From DASWYT01 sp965246875 (GTDB lineage Bacteria; Pseudomonadota; Alphaproteobacteria; Micavibrionales; SZUA-601): a stretch of 64,000 bases of DNA. Below are positions 43,689-52,082 of the stretch, piece by piece (the stretch's first letter is position 1; every line of letters begins with the position of its first letter). The notes beneath the pieces were generated by a model. The model saw only the letters and a list, made by a program, of their open reading frames with translations. It did not search any database and was not told the origin of the DNA. Position numbers and translations under genes: made by a program. The DNA lies in assembly GCA_965246875.1 (NCBI GenBank), contig CBDFFU010000003.1:434001-498000 (forward strand), written 5' to 3'.

Positions 43689-44117
43689 TTAGAACATGTT
43701 CAATTGCAGTTTGGCGGTTTCGGCCATGCAGGTCGGGTTCCACGGCGGGTCCCAGACGAGATCAACGGTCACATCACTGACCCCCGCCGTCAGTTTCGCG
43801 GCATCGGCCACCCAGACGGGCAGCTCGCCCGCGACCGGGCAATTCGGCGCGGTGAGGGTCATCTTGATGTAATAGCGGGGCGCGTCAGCCTGATCGGAAT
43901 CCAGCGTCTCGCGCGTGATCTCATAGATCAATCCCAGCTCGAAAATATTGGCCGGAATTTCCGGATCGTAGACGTGGCGGATATGTTCGATCATTTCAAA
44001 CACACGCGGGTCATCATCGAATTCCGTGATCGACGGAATCATCGCCGCCGCCAGCTCCGGTGAGACCTTGTTGATCTCGCCCAGATACGCCTGCAGATTA
44101 TCCTGTGCGCTGCTCAC
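43689..44117 (-). CDS. sufT: SufT/MIP18-family (DUF59) Fe-S assembly protein
   Basis: A 142-residue protein with the MIP18 core DPEIPANIFELGLIYEI near residue 51, the conserved Cys in LTAPNCPVAG near 94, and VWDPPWNPTCM near the end. Members help maturation of Fe-S proteins. The alphaproteobacterial pairing with a sufA-like gene is present here, although separated from sufBCDS. Confidence 0.9.
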   Translation of the reverse strand: MSSAQDNLQAYLGEINKVSPELAAAMIPSITEFDDDPRVFEMIEHIRHVYDPEIPANIFELGLIYEITRETLDSDQADAPRYYIKMTLTAPNCPVAGELPVWVADAAKLTAGVSDVTVDLVWDPPWNPTCMAETAKLQLNMF

Positions 44118-44119
44118 GA

Positions 44120-45262
44120 TTAATGAGTGTCTTTAACGGCTGGTTTTTTAGCCGTTCTTACTGTTTTTCTCAGTTGCGCGGCATCTTGTGAATCCGCCGC
44201 ATCATGCGCTGCGGTTTCACTTTGATCGGCAATAGCCGCCACCGTTTGCGGTGTATGGTCATCGGTAATGTGCGCGTTAACAGCCAGATCAACCTTGTCA
44301 CCATTGGTAATTTGAATCGGCATGCCGGTGCGATCGATCAAGGCACGACGCGCTTTGTGCCAATCGATTTGGCTGCCTTTGTCACCGGCATAGGCCAGGA
44401 TTTTTTGCACCGTGCCATCGTCAACCGTGACTGTTTTCTGGCGGGATTGATATTCCAACTCATCAATCTGGATATCGCTTGGCGTCGCTTCAATAAATAA
44501 CGCACCATCGATCCACGCCATTTTGACGGGCTGATTAACGGAGGTGATTTTGGTGCCAACCGGCACGTTTTGATACAGCCATGCGATGTCATTGGCATAC
44601 ATCCGGATACAACCCGATGACGCACGACGGCCGACGGCCTTTGGTTTCGACGTGCCGTGAATCAAATAACTCGGCCAGCCCATATAGAGCGCGTACTTGC
44701 CCAGCGGGTTCTCATCGTCGCCACCCGTCACTTCGGATTCCAGTTCCGGGTTTTCCAGCAGCATACGCGGTGTCGGGTGCCACGGCGGGTTCGCCATCTT
44801 GCGTGTCACGGTTGTCTGGCCAATCGGCGTATTCAACCCTTCGCGGCCAATCCCGATCGGGAAGGAGCGTGGCGTGCTGCCGTCTTTGGGAAAATAATAC
44901 AGGCGCAATTCGCCGACGTTTAAAATCAGCCCGTCATGCGCGGCGTTCGGAATCAGGTTTTGTGTCGGCAAAATCAATTCGGTGCCATCGCCCGGCAACA
45001 GTGGATCGACATTTGGATTGGCTGCCAGCAATTCGGCGTAACCCACCTGTTCGCGCTCGGCAATCGCCGGCAGCGTATCTTTATATTCGGTGCGGATAAT
45101 GCGCGGCGTGCCAATGGTGTTATTCGCAATATCCTTGTCAGCGGCAAAACCGGTGACAGCGATCAGACTAAACACGACAGCCATGCTGAGGCTCTTGCCA
45201 AAGGCGCGGCAGGTGTGGTTAAGATGTTGTCCGGCAACCGGCAGAAAAGAGCGTGTATGCAT
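44120..45262 (-). CDS. L,D-transpeptidase with LysM-like domain
   Basis: A 380-residue exported YkuD-family enzyme that makes 3-3 peptidoglycan cross-links or attaches proteins. Signal segment ~25-42, LysM-like region ~52-100 (DTLPAIAEREQVGYAELLAANP), catalytic domain ~115-250 with YLIHGTSKP and SSGCIRMYANDI (nucleophile Cys). A Thr/Ala/Asp-rich tail follows. The ATG at 45262 is used; a frame open to 45388 overlaps the divergent gene. It ends two bases before sufT. Confidence 0.9.
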   Translation of the reverse strand: MHTRSFLPVAGQHLNHTCRAFGKSLSMAVVFSLIAVTGFAADKDIANNTIGTPRIIRTEYKDTLPAIAEREQVGYAELLAANPNVDPLLPGDGTELILPTQNLIPNAAHDGLILNVGELRLYYFPKDGSTPRSFPIGIGREGLNTPIGQTTVTRKMANPPWHPTPRMLLENPELESEVTGGDDENPLGKYALYMGWPSYLIHGTSKPKAVGRRASSGCIRMYANDIAWLYQNVPVGTKITSVNQPVKMAWIDGALFIEATPSDIQIDELEYQSRQKTVTVDDGTVQKILAYAGDKGSQIDWHKARRALIDRTGMPIQITNGDKVDLAVNAHITDDHTPQTVAAIADQSETAAHDAADSQDAAQLRKTVRTAKKPAVKDTH

Positions 45263-45302
45263 TGGATAAAAGACTCCGGTTCGACCCAGTGGAATTGAGA
45301 CG

Positions 45303-45968
45303 ATGCGTGTAAGGAAAATTGTTCTGATCCTGTATTTTGCCATGACATCAGTGCTGTGGCAAGCAGGCGTGGCGCAGGCCGGGATCATTCAAAACATGCT
45401 GGACGATATGCAGAATGCGCCGGTACCGGCGCAAAAGCCGCCAACACGGCAAATCCCACCTGTCGCGCGCCGCCTGGTCAATACCAGCATTCCGGCCCAG
45501 GAGCTGGAACCGGATAACGGCCCGGCCGGAAGTGCAACAACCGGCAAGATCGATGAGATTGTGGTGTATAAAGCCAAACGCCGCCTGGAATTGCGCAGTC
45601 ATGGGGTTACCGTCCGCCGTTATCCGATTGCGCTGGGACGCAATCCCGTCGGGCATAAACTCTATCAAGGTGATAACCGCACACCCGAAGGCCATTACCG
45701 CATCGACATGCGCAACGCCAACAGCAATTATTTCCGCTCCTTACGCATATCCTATCCCGATCGCACCGATCAGGATGTGGCGCTCACGGTCGGTCTCAAG
45801 CCCGGCGACTGGGTGATGATTCACGGCTTGAAAAACGGCTATACCGCGCGTGAACTGGGCCACCCCAACCGCGACTGGACAAACGGCTGCATTGCGCTGG
45901 ATAATCAGGCCATGACGGAAGTATGGAATCTGGTTGACGTTGGAACGCCGATTACGATTTATCCTTGA
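45303..45968 (+). CDS. L,D-transpeptidase family protein
   Basis: A 221-residue exported YkuD-domain protein with a signal peptide ending near residue 26 (VAQAG). A proline-rich linker follows, then the catalytic domain with MIHGLKNGY and DWTNGCIALDNQAM (nucleophile Cys near 197). Divergent from the LysM-type L,D-transpeptidase with only 40 bases between, so the two probably share regulatory sequence. Confidence 0.9.
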   Translation: MRVRKIVLILYFAMTSVLWQAGVAQAGIIQNMLDDMQNAPVPAQKPPTRQIPPVARRLVNTSIPAQELEPDNGPAGSATTGKIDEIVVYKAKRRLELRSHGVTVRRYPIALGRNPVGHKLYQGDNRTPEGHYRIDMRNANSNYFRSLRISYPDRTDQDVALTVGLKPGDWVMIHGLKNGYTARELGHPNRDWTNGCIALDNQAMTEVWNLVDVGTPITIYP

Positions 45969-46012
45969 TGCATTTAGTGTTTGGATAAACGGTTCGTTTA
46001 AATTCTAAAACA

Positions 46013-46234
46013 TCAACGCTTATTCAAGCTTGGAATGTTTTGAATAATATGATATGGGCCTTCACCAAGTGACAACTGCATCGTGATAATTTCCTGCGTA
46101 TCATCAAAATCAGGCGTTGTCGCCTTCGCTGGTTTTTTGACCGGCGATACATGTCCGCCCATCATATCTGTATCTATGAGTGCCATTAATAGTTCGTCTT
46201 GTGACGGAGTACTGCGTTTTCCAAAAGATGACAT
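46013..46234 (-). CDS. Small hypothetical protein
   Basis: An unrecognised 73-residue soluble protein. The ATG at 46234 has CAGGA six bases ahead, better than the ATG at 46249. It lies between two larger genes and is not obviously related to either. Confidence 0.5.
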   Translation of the reverse strand: MSSFGKRSTPSQDELLMALIDTDMMGGHVSPVKKPAKATTPDFDDTQEIITMQLSLGEGPYHIIQNIPSLNKR

Positions 46235-46336
46235 AGCGAATCCTGACATGTGATGAGATTATAATACTCAACATAATAAAGAGATTCATTTAAAGCGAGA
46301 TGAATCCATATTGCAGCGCATCAAATGAATCCACCG

Positions 46337-47533
46337 TCACGATTTGCTTGCGAGATCCTGCCAATGCTTGATTTTTTGGGCGTCGCCATTATCGCCGTCT
46401 TCGATCAAGGCCAGCATGTGATACACGGCTTTGCCCGGCTGTTTTTCCAGCGCGTGCATGGCATGCCGACGTGCAACGCCCCACAAGCCTGCCAGACGGT
46501 TCGCCTCGGCCATGGCCAGATCCGACACCACACTGTCCGGATTCTCACGAATCAGACGCTCGGTAATGGCAATGCGATCCATGCCATTTTGTGCGCCATG
46601 CAATTGCAGCCAGATGGCAAGCAATTCCGGTTGTGGATTGAGCGCATAGGCACTGGCAATCGTCTTGCGGGCTTTACGCTTATAGGTGCGCTGCTGCCAC
46701 AGTAACGCCGTCTGTTGCGCGGCATCGACGCTGGCCGGTTGCCATTTCAAGGCTTCACGCGCGCATTCCAACGCGGCTGGATAATCCTGCCGTTGCAAGG
46801 CTTCATCACTCAAGCGCAGCAACACGCTGGCCAGCGCACTACGCCAGCGCGCCGTTTGCTCTGGTGTTTGCAAATGTTTCGTTTGCAACGCCTGACGCAA
46901 AATGGTTTCGGCTTGTGACAAATGGCCTTGTTCCGTTTCCAATGCTGCCAGCGTGTCGACGACAAACGGCGTCAGACCCATACTGTGCTGCAGTTGCCGC
47001 GCATAATGCAGGGCTGGAACTTTCTGCTGCTGGCTTAATGCCAGATCCAATAAGCCACACAGTGCCAAAGCATCGCCGTCTGGTGTTTTCTGCAAAGACT
47101 GCAAATAATTTTCAGTCGCTACACGGTCGCCCTGCCGCTTGGCGGTTTCCGCGGCGAGATAATAAGACAATGCATGATCAGGCAATAATTGCATCACCTG
47201 TTTCGCCTGACGTGCAGCACCTGTGGTGTCTTGCAAATGCAGCGCCAGCAACCCTTTTTGAATGGCGGCATAGCCATTTTGTAACTTGTTCATCTGGCGT
47301 TGCTGCCGGAAGCTGTCCGGCCAGGCCACCAGACGCCGCCACACATAAAACAGCCAGCCAAACACTAAAATTGTGACCAGCAAAATCGCGGCGGCAACGC
47401 CGAATCGTGTGGTCACCGTATAGTCCTGCCACGTCGCGGTGACCGACCCAGGCTGCCACAGCAACCAAATAAAGAGAGCCGCAACGACAGCAAGTTTCAG
47501 CGTCGCGATTAGTATGCGTAAAAAACGTTTCAT
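46337..47533 (-). CDS. HemY-like TPR membrane protein
   Basis: A 398-residue protein with two N-terminal helices (about 8-27 and 44-65), then a TPR-rich region. The N-terminus (AAILLVTILVFGWLFYVWRRL followed by a basic segment) and MQLLPDHALSYYLAAETAKRQG match the HemY N-terminal family found beside haem genes. Here no hem gene is adjacent. Its role in haem synthesis or envelope homeostasis is unproven. Confidence 0.78.
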   Translation of the reverse strand: MKRFLRILIATLKLAVVAALFIWLLWQPGSVTATWQDYTVTTRFGVAAAILLVTILVFGWLFYVWRRLVAWPDSFRQQRQMNKLQNGYAAIQKGLLALHLQDTTGAARQAKQVMQLLPDHALSYYLAAETAKRQGDRVATENYLQSLQKTPDGDALALCGLLDLALSQQQKVPALHYARQLQHSMGLTPFVVDTLAALETEQGHLSQAETILRQALQTKHLQTPEQTARWRSALASVLLRLSDEALQRQDYPAALECAREALKWQPASVDAAQQTALLWQQRTYKRKARKTIASAYALNPQPELLAIWLQLHGAQNGMDRIAITERLIRENPDSVVSDLAMAEANRLAGLWGVARRHAMHALEKQPGKAVYHMLALIEDGDNGDAQKIKHWQDLASKS

Positions 47534-47642
47534 GCCAAAACCTTAGAGAAAATCGCCGCAGAGGTAAATGCAAGTTGATATAAGCGTAAATTTTTTAAAG
47601 AACAGTATTGCAATAATGTTAATATTAATTAAGATTAACGAC

Positions 47643-49262
47643 ATGACCTACAATTTAAAATTTATGCGCCAGCTTTTGGCGCAAGCCGCATTTTTGACTC
47701 TTTCTTTCGGTTCAGCTTCGTTTGGTTCAGCCTTGGCACAGGTGCCTGTGACGGATACCACCCGGTTAACGGACTTTGCCAAGGCCAAAACCGAAATGGT
47801 GCAAGATAGCCGGACAGTGCAAAATATGCAGCGTCTCATGGCAACGATGCCGGTGATTGATGTTGCGGCTGAACCAACGCCGGATCAATGGGTGACCAGT
47901 GACGCGAAGCGAAAAGCCGGTCTTTATCAGCGGGTCAATAACCGATTGACCGAAAAAGGTGTCAGCGAAACAATCAAGCGAAAAAAACTGGTCGAAGCAT
48001 TCGATGCGGCAAACATTTTTAAAGCGGAAGTGAAGCGGCCCTATCGTGCGCAGATCGCTACGTTCATTAAGGACGGCAATAAAAAAGGACTAGACAAGGT
48101 TCACATGCTGATCGATGTCAAAGAAGAAAATAAAATTAAAAACTATCTGACACGCATGGACAAATATAATGCACGGCAGAATCAGAGTGTTGCGCGGCCA
48201 GCACCGCGAATGAAGATAAACTTGCCTGCACCGGTTGAGGCCAAGCGTGATATGACACAGGCGCGCTACCAATATGGCTGCAAAGCCGAGCAACCGAAAA
48301 AATTTGATCTGGATAGTGCATCAGCAGCGATGCCGAATTATTGGGTTACAAACATAAGCGATCTGCAAACCACGTCGCGCCGCAGGATTGAGAAACGCAG
48401 CCCGAAATTCATACGCGACTCCCTGGAATTCGTCCGCACCATGCGTTTGGCGGGACCGCCGGCATGGGTGAAAGACCCTGAAAGTTTTTATGCAGCAAAA
48501 ACAAATTTAGCGAAAACAGAATCCACTTTCGATCCAGATGTCGTTAATGGAATGGGTTGTGCAGGTTATTACCAATTCAAAAAGGGAACGCGTGATGGTT
48601 TGGCATCCAGTGTCGGCATGCGGTTTCCAGCCACTGCTCAACTGGCGACAGAAACCGGGCAAATTATACAGCACAAATTTGCTGATCAATATTTGTATGA
48701 CAACATGAACGACGCACAGAGACGTGATAAAAAACGTGGCGCTGAAGGCAAAGAATCTGTTTTGAATCGTCCATGGCTGGTTCCGCTTCATATGCGAAGC
48801 AAAAAGAATGTCTCACAATGCGTTGTGGTTTTTTTAACCAAAGAACGCATCGCCTATAATATGTGGCGTGGTCCAAAATATTACACGGAATTAAAAGAGC
48901 AGGTTGATGCGAAATCGGGTACAGGTAAGCCGTTGATCCTGCATGCTGTGGGGCGTGAGAATTTTCACTTATATGCCTTGCATTTGCGGCAAGAACGAAG
49001 ATATAAAAAAATCAATGATGCCTATGCGGCGGCACTGCCGGCAAATTACAAAATCAAAGACGGGAATTACGAACCTTTACCAGCATCGGAAATCCCGGCG
49101 TTCCCACGAACAATCTTGGCGAAAATGGCAGTTGATACAATCCAAACCAAGCGCATAGCCAATTTGCGTGATATAACCATTTTGGATACCAGCCGGTTTG
49201 TAATGCCTGAATTAGCTACTTTACCGTTAGCACCAAACCAGTCAGTACCCTTGCGTCCATGA
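47643..49262 (+). CDS. Secreted lysozyme-like protein
   Basis: A 539-residue exported protein (signal peptide to about residue 32). The N-terminal half is Lys/Arg-rich and helical. Near residue 292, KTESTFDPDVVNGMGCAGYYQFKK splits into a Glu-containing ESTFDP and GxxGYYQF pattern like soluble lytic transglycosylases, suggesting a peptidoglycan-cleaving fold; the rest of the domain is too diverged to be sure. Starts at 47643 and 47664 are both possible. I recognise no close family. Confidence 0.6.
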   Translation: MTYNLKFMRQLLAQAAFLTLSFGSASFGSALAQVPVTDTTRLTDFAKAKTEMVQDSRTVQNMQRLMATMPVIDVAAEPTPDQWVTSDAKRKAGLYQRVNNRLTEKGVSETIKRKKLVEAFDAANIFKAEVKRPYRAQIATFIKDGNKKGLDKVHMLIDVKEENKIKNYLTRMDKYNARQNQSVARPAPRMKINLPAPVEAKRDMTQARYQYGCKAEQPKKFDLDSASAAMPNYWVTNISDLQTTSRRRIEKRSPKFIRDSLEFVRTMRLAGPPAWVKDPESFYAAKTNLAKTESTFDPDVVNGMGCAGYYQFKKGTRDGLASSVGMRFPATAQLATETGQIIQHKFADQYLYDNMNDAQRRDKKRGAEGKESVLNRPWLVPLHMRSKKNVSQCVVVFLTKERIAYNMWRGPKYYTELKEQVDAKSGTGKPLILHAVGRENFHLYALHLRQERRYKKINDAYAAALPANYKIKDGNYEPLPASEIPAFPRTILAKMAVDTIQTKRIANLRDITILDTSRFVMPELATLPLAPNQSVPLRP

Positions 49263-49284
49263 TTAAAGAGCCTAAATTAAAATC

Positions 49285-50634
49285 ATGGCACAGGATCAAA
49301 ATACGGTTGGTAAACGGTTTGGGCGGCAATTGCGCGTAGGGTCGGCGATGTCGGGGCTGGCGGTCAAGCTGGCCGGTGAAAAATTTCTCGGCGTCACGAT
49401 CGATCGCGCTGATCACGCCAAACAGCTCAAAGACGTGTTAGGCAATTTGCGCGGGCCGTTACTCAAAATCGCACAATTACTGTCCACTATTCCCGAAGCC
49501 TTGCCGGTCGAGTATACGCGCGAATTGCAGCAACTGCAGTCGAACGCGCCGCCTATGGGCTGGCCCTTTGTCAAACGCCGGATGGCGGCTGAACTGGGTG
49601 TTGACTGGCAGGATAAATTTAAAGAGTTTCCGCGCGATGCCGCTGCCGCCGCCAGTTTGGGTCAGGTGCATAAAGCGACCTTGCCCGATGGCCGCACGGT
49701 GGCGTGTAAATTGCAATACCCCGACATGGAAGCTGCCGTGCAGGCCGACGTGCAGCAATTGAAATTGTTGCTGGGATTGTATGAACGCTATGATCCGGCG
49801 ATCCAGACCAAATATGTCGTACAGGAAATCACCGACCGTTTGCACGAAGAGCTGGATTACACGCGCGAAGCCAAGCAATGCACACTGTATAAACATATTT
49901 TGGCCGGCGAAGCGTGTGTCAGCGTGCCAGAAGTCTTGCCGGATTGGTGTGGACCGCGCCTGTTGACCACGCAATGGCTGGACGGCAAACCGATTTTATC
50001 GTTTAAAGATGCGCCACTTGAGATGCGTAATCAGATCGCCATGAATCTCTTCCGCGCCTGGTACATTCCTTTTTACCATTACGGCATTATTCACGGCGAC
50101 CCGCATTTGGGCAATTACACCGTGCGTGACGATCATGGCATTAATTTGCTGGACTTTGGCTGCATTCGCGTGTTTCCGCCGCAATTTGTCAAAGGCGTGG
50201 TCGATCTCTATCACGCGTTGCTGAACAATGATGAAGAGATGGCGGTTGAAGCCTACAAACAATGGGGCTTCACCAACCTCAGCCGTGAACTGGTTGATGT
50301 GTTAAACATCTGGGCGCGTTTCCTGTATGAACCGATCATGACGGATAAAGTGCGCAAGATCGGCGAAACGAAAGACAGTGCCGGCAATCGCGCTGTCTAT
50401 GGCCGTGAAACGGCGGAAAAAGTGCATAAATTATTGCGTGAAAAAGGCGGCGTGACGGTGCCGCGTGAATTTGTCTTTATGGATCGTGCCGCACTTGGGT
50501 TAGGGTCAGTCTTTATCCATCTGCAAGCCGAAGTGAACTGGTACACGATCTTCCAGGAAATGATCCAGGGCATTAGCATTGATACGATGACGAAACGCCA
50601 GAACGACGCGTTGCAAGCCGTTGGTCTGGCATGA
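49285..50634 (+). CDS. ABC1/UbiB (AarF) family atypical kinase
   Basis: A 449-residue ABC1-family protein. The Ala-rich nucleotide loop AAAASLGQVHKA is near residue 118, the Lys in VACKLQYP near 138, HGDPHLGN near 270 and the DFG-like LLDFGC near 288. The usual KxGQ motif is KIAQ here. UbiB itself has two C-terminal helices, not evident in this protein, so it is closer to the soluble coenzyme Q8-like ABC1 group. Its stop overlaps the OsmC gene. Confidence 0.88.
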   Translation: MAQDQNTVGKRFGRQLRVGSAMSGLAVKLAGEKFLGVTIDRADHAKQLKDVLGNLRGPLLKIAQLLSTIPEALPVEYTRELQQLQSNAPPMGWPFVKRRMAAELGVDWQDKFKEFPRDAAAAASLGQVHKATLPDGRTVACKLQYPDMEAAVQADVQQLKLLLGLYERYDPAIQTKYVVQEITDRLHEELDYTREAKQCTLYKHILAGEACVSVPEVLPDWCGPRLLTTQWLDGKPILSFKDAPLEMRNQIAMNLFRAWYIPFYHYGIIHGDPHLGNYTVRDDHGINLLDFGCIRVFPPQFVKGVVDLYHALLNNDEEMAVEAYKQWGFTNLSRELVDVLNIWARFLYEPIMTDKVRKIGETKDSAGNRAVYGRETAEKVHKLLREKGGVTVPREFVFMDRAALGLGSVFIHLQAEVNWYTIFQEMIQGISIDTMTKRQNDALQAVGLA

Positions 50635-51047
50635 CCAAAAATGCCATCCATTATGTTGGTGATCTGCGCTGCAATTTAATCCATGCATCGGGTGCCGTTG
50701 TGCATACCGATGCGCCTATTGATAATCATGGCAAAGGCGAGAGTTTTTCACCGACCGATTTAATTGGCAATGCGCTGGCCAGCTGTATCCTGACCACCAT
50801 GGCCATCGTTGCTAAAACGCAACATGGTTTTGAGTTAGGCGATGTGCGCGGTACCGTCGAAAAAATCATGACGTCCACTTTGCCGCGCCGGATTGCGGAG
50901 CTTGTCATCGATCTGCGGTTCGCCCTGCCGGCCGATCATCCGCACCGTGAATTTTTAGAAAAAATTATTGCCCGGTGCCCGGTGCATCACGCGTTGCATC
51001 ACGACATCAAAGTGACGGTGCAGACGGCGTGGGGTGTTACAAACTAA
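50631..51047 (+). CDS. OsmC-family protein
   Basis: A 138-residue OsmC/Ohr-like thiol peroxidase. The two conserved Cys are in ALASCILTT (~51) and RCPVHHAL (~114). It lacks the features I would use to separate Ohr from OsmC or YhfA types. It overlaps the ABC1 gene stop by four bases and converges on the small minus-strand gene. Confidence 0.88.
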   Translation: MTKNAIHYVGDLRCNLIHASGAVVHTDAPIDNHGKGESFSPTDLIGNALASCILTTMAIVAKTQHGFELGDVRGTVEKIMTSTLPRRIAELVIDLRFALPADHPHREFLEKIIARCPVHHALHHDIKVTVQTAWGVTN

Positions 51048-51243
51048 AGCGTCGTTCTTCTTCTTGTTCTTGACGAATGACCCATGCATCCATTTGCGCA
51101 TCGGTATAATGTTTAGGTAAACCCATGGAATGTGCGCGTCCAATACGCATGAACTCAAGCGCTTTTTTTTCGATAACTTGACGCTTTGCATTGATAGGCA
51201 AACCGAGCATTTCAGTTACCTGTTGGCGAATCTCTTTTTGCAT
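51037..51243 (-). CDS. Small hypothetical protein
   Basis: An unrecognised 68-residue charged helical protein. AGGAGA lies five bases ahead of the ATG at 51243, so it is probably translated. The 3' end overlaps osmC by 11 bases on the other strand. Confidence 0.55.
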   Translation of the reverse strand: MQKEIRQQVTEMLGLPINAKRQVIEKKALEFMRIGRAHSMGLPKHYTDAQMDAWVIRQEQEEERRFSL

Positions 51244-51301
51244 GGCTATCTCCTGAAACAATAAAGATGGTTTAGCAAATAGATTTATCTATGTCAAATA
51301 G

Positions 51302-52045
51302 TTAACTTTTCAATTCCTTCACCCGCTGATTGATCACCTTCTCTAGCATTTGTTTATCGAACACCATATGATATTGCTTGTCGTTATATTCAAAAACAAA
51401 ACGGAACGGACCGAATTCGCGCCAGAATTCGTCGATGCCGTAGCCCTCCGTTCCGGTCGTGGATTGAAAGCGTGCCGTGACCAGAAAATCGGCTTGGCCG
51501 GCGATATCGCTGCGGGCGCTGGAGGCCATGCCATCCAGCAACAACGGAATTTTCAGGCGCGTGTGCAGCGACTGGATATAGCCATCGATATCACGCAACG
51601 GCTTGCGACCGGTATTTTCACCTTTGAAAATAAAATACAGAACACGCATGGTGGGCTTGCTGCGCATCAGAATATTATCGTCGGTGCGCGTCATCTCTGG
51701 TGATGCCTTGCTGATCGCCAGAAAATTCTTGTTGCTGCCCCAGCGAAGGGTTGATCTGAAAAATGCACCGGTCTTAAACGAGCGGTACAGCGACCACGCC
51801 GCCATCAGCAGACAGGTAATGATGGTGATATGCACCATGCGGACCAGACCGTCCGTGTTCGACAACTGCCCCTGCAACGCCTCCAATGCCGCCGGATCAT
51901 TCAAGAGATTATCAATATCACCTAAGCCGCTAAGGCTGGATAGAGACGGTGAAGGGTTATCCAGCGGTGCCAAAAAATCCATCGCGTACTGCACGGCATA
52001 GGAGACGAGTGTAAAGATCAACGTGCTGAGCAGGAATTTTTTCAT
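51302..52045 (-). CDS. Hypothetical membrane protein
   Basis: An unrecognised 247-residue protein with an N-terminal helix (~4-25), a second helix near 70-88 and a soluble C-terminal domain of ~150 residues. The segment between the helices (about 45 residues) is Leu/Ser/Asp-rich. It follows mutL by 37 bases on the same strand and could share its transcript. Confidence 0.65.
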   Translation of the reverse strand: MKKFLLSTLIFTLVSYAVQYAMDFLAPLDNPSPSLSSLSGLGDIDNLLNDPAALEALQGQLSNTDGLVRMVHITIITCLLMAAWSLYRSFKTGAFFRSTLRWGSNKNFLAISKASPEMTRTDDNILMRSKPTMRVLYFIFKGENTGRKPLRDIDGYIQSLHTRLKIPLLLDGMASSARSDIAGQADFLVTARFQSTTGTEGYGIDEFWREFGPFRFVFEYNDKQYHMVFDKQMLEKVINQRVKELKS

Positions 52046-52082
52046 GATGTCTCAGTGTAAGCCGAACGTGTTGAGCAATTGC

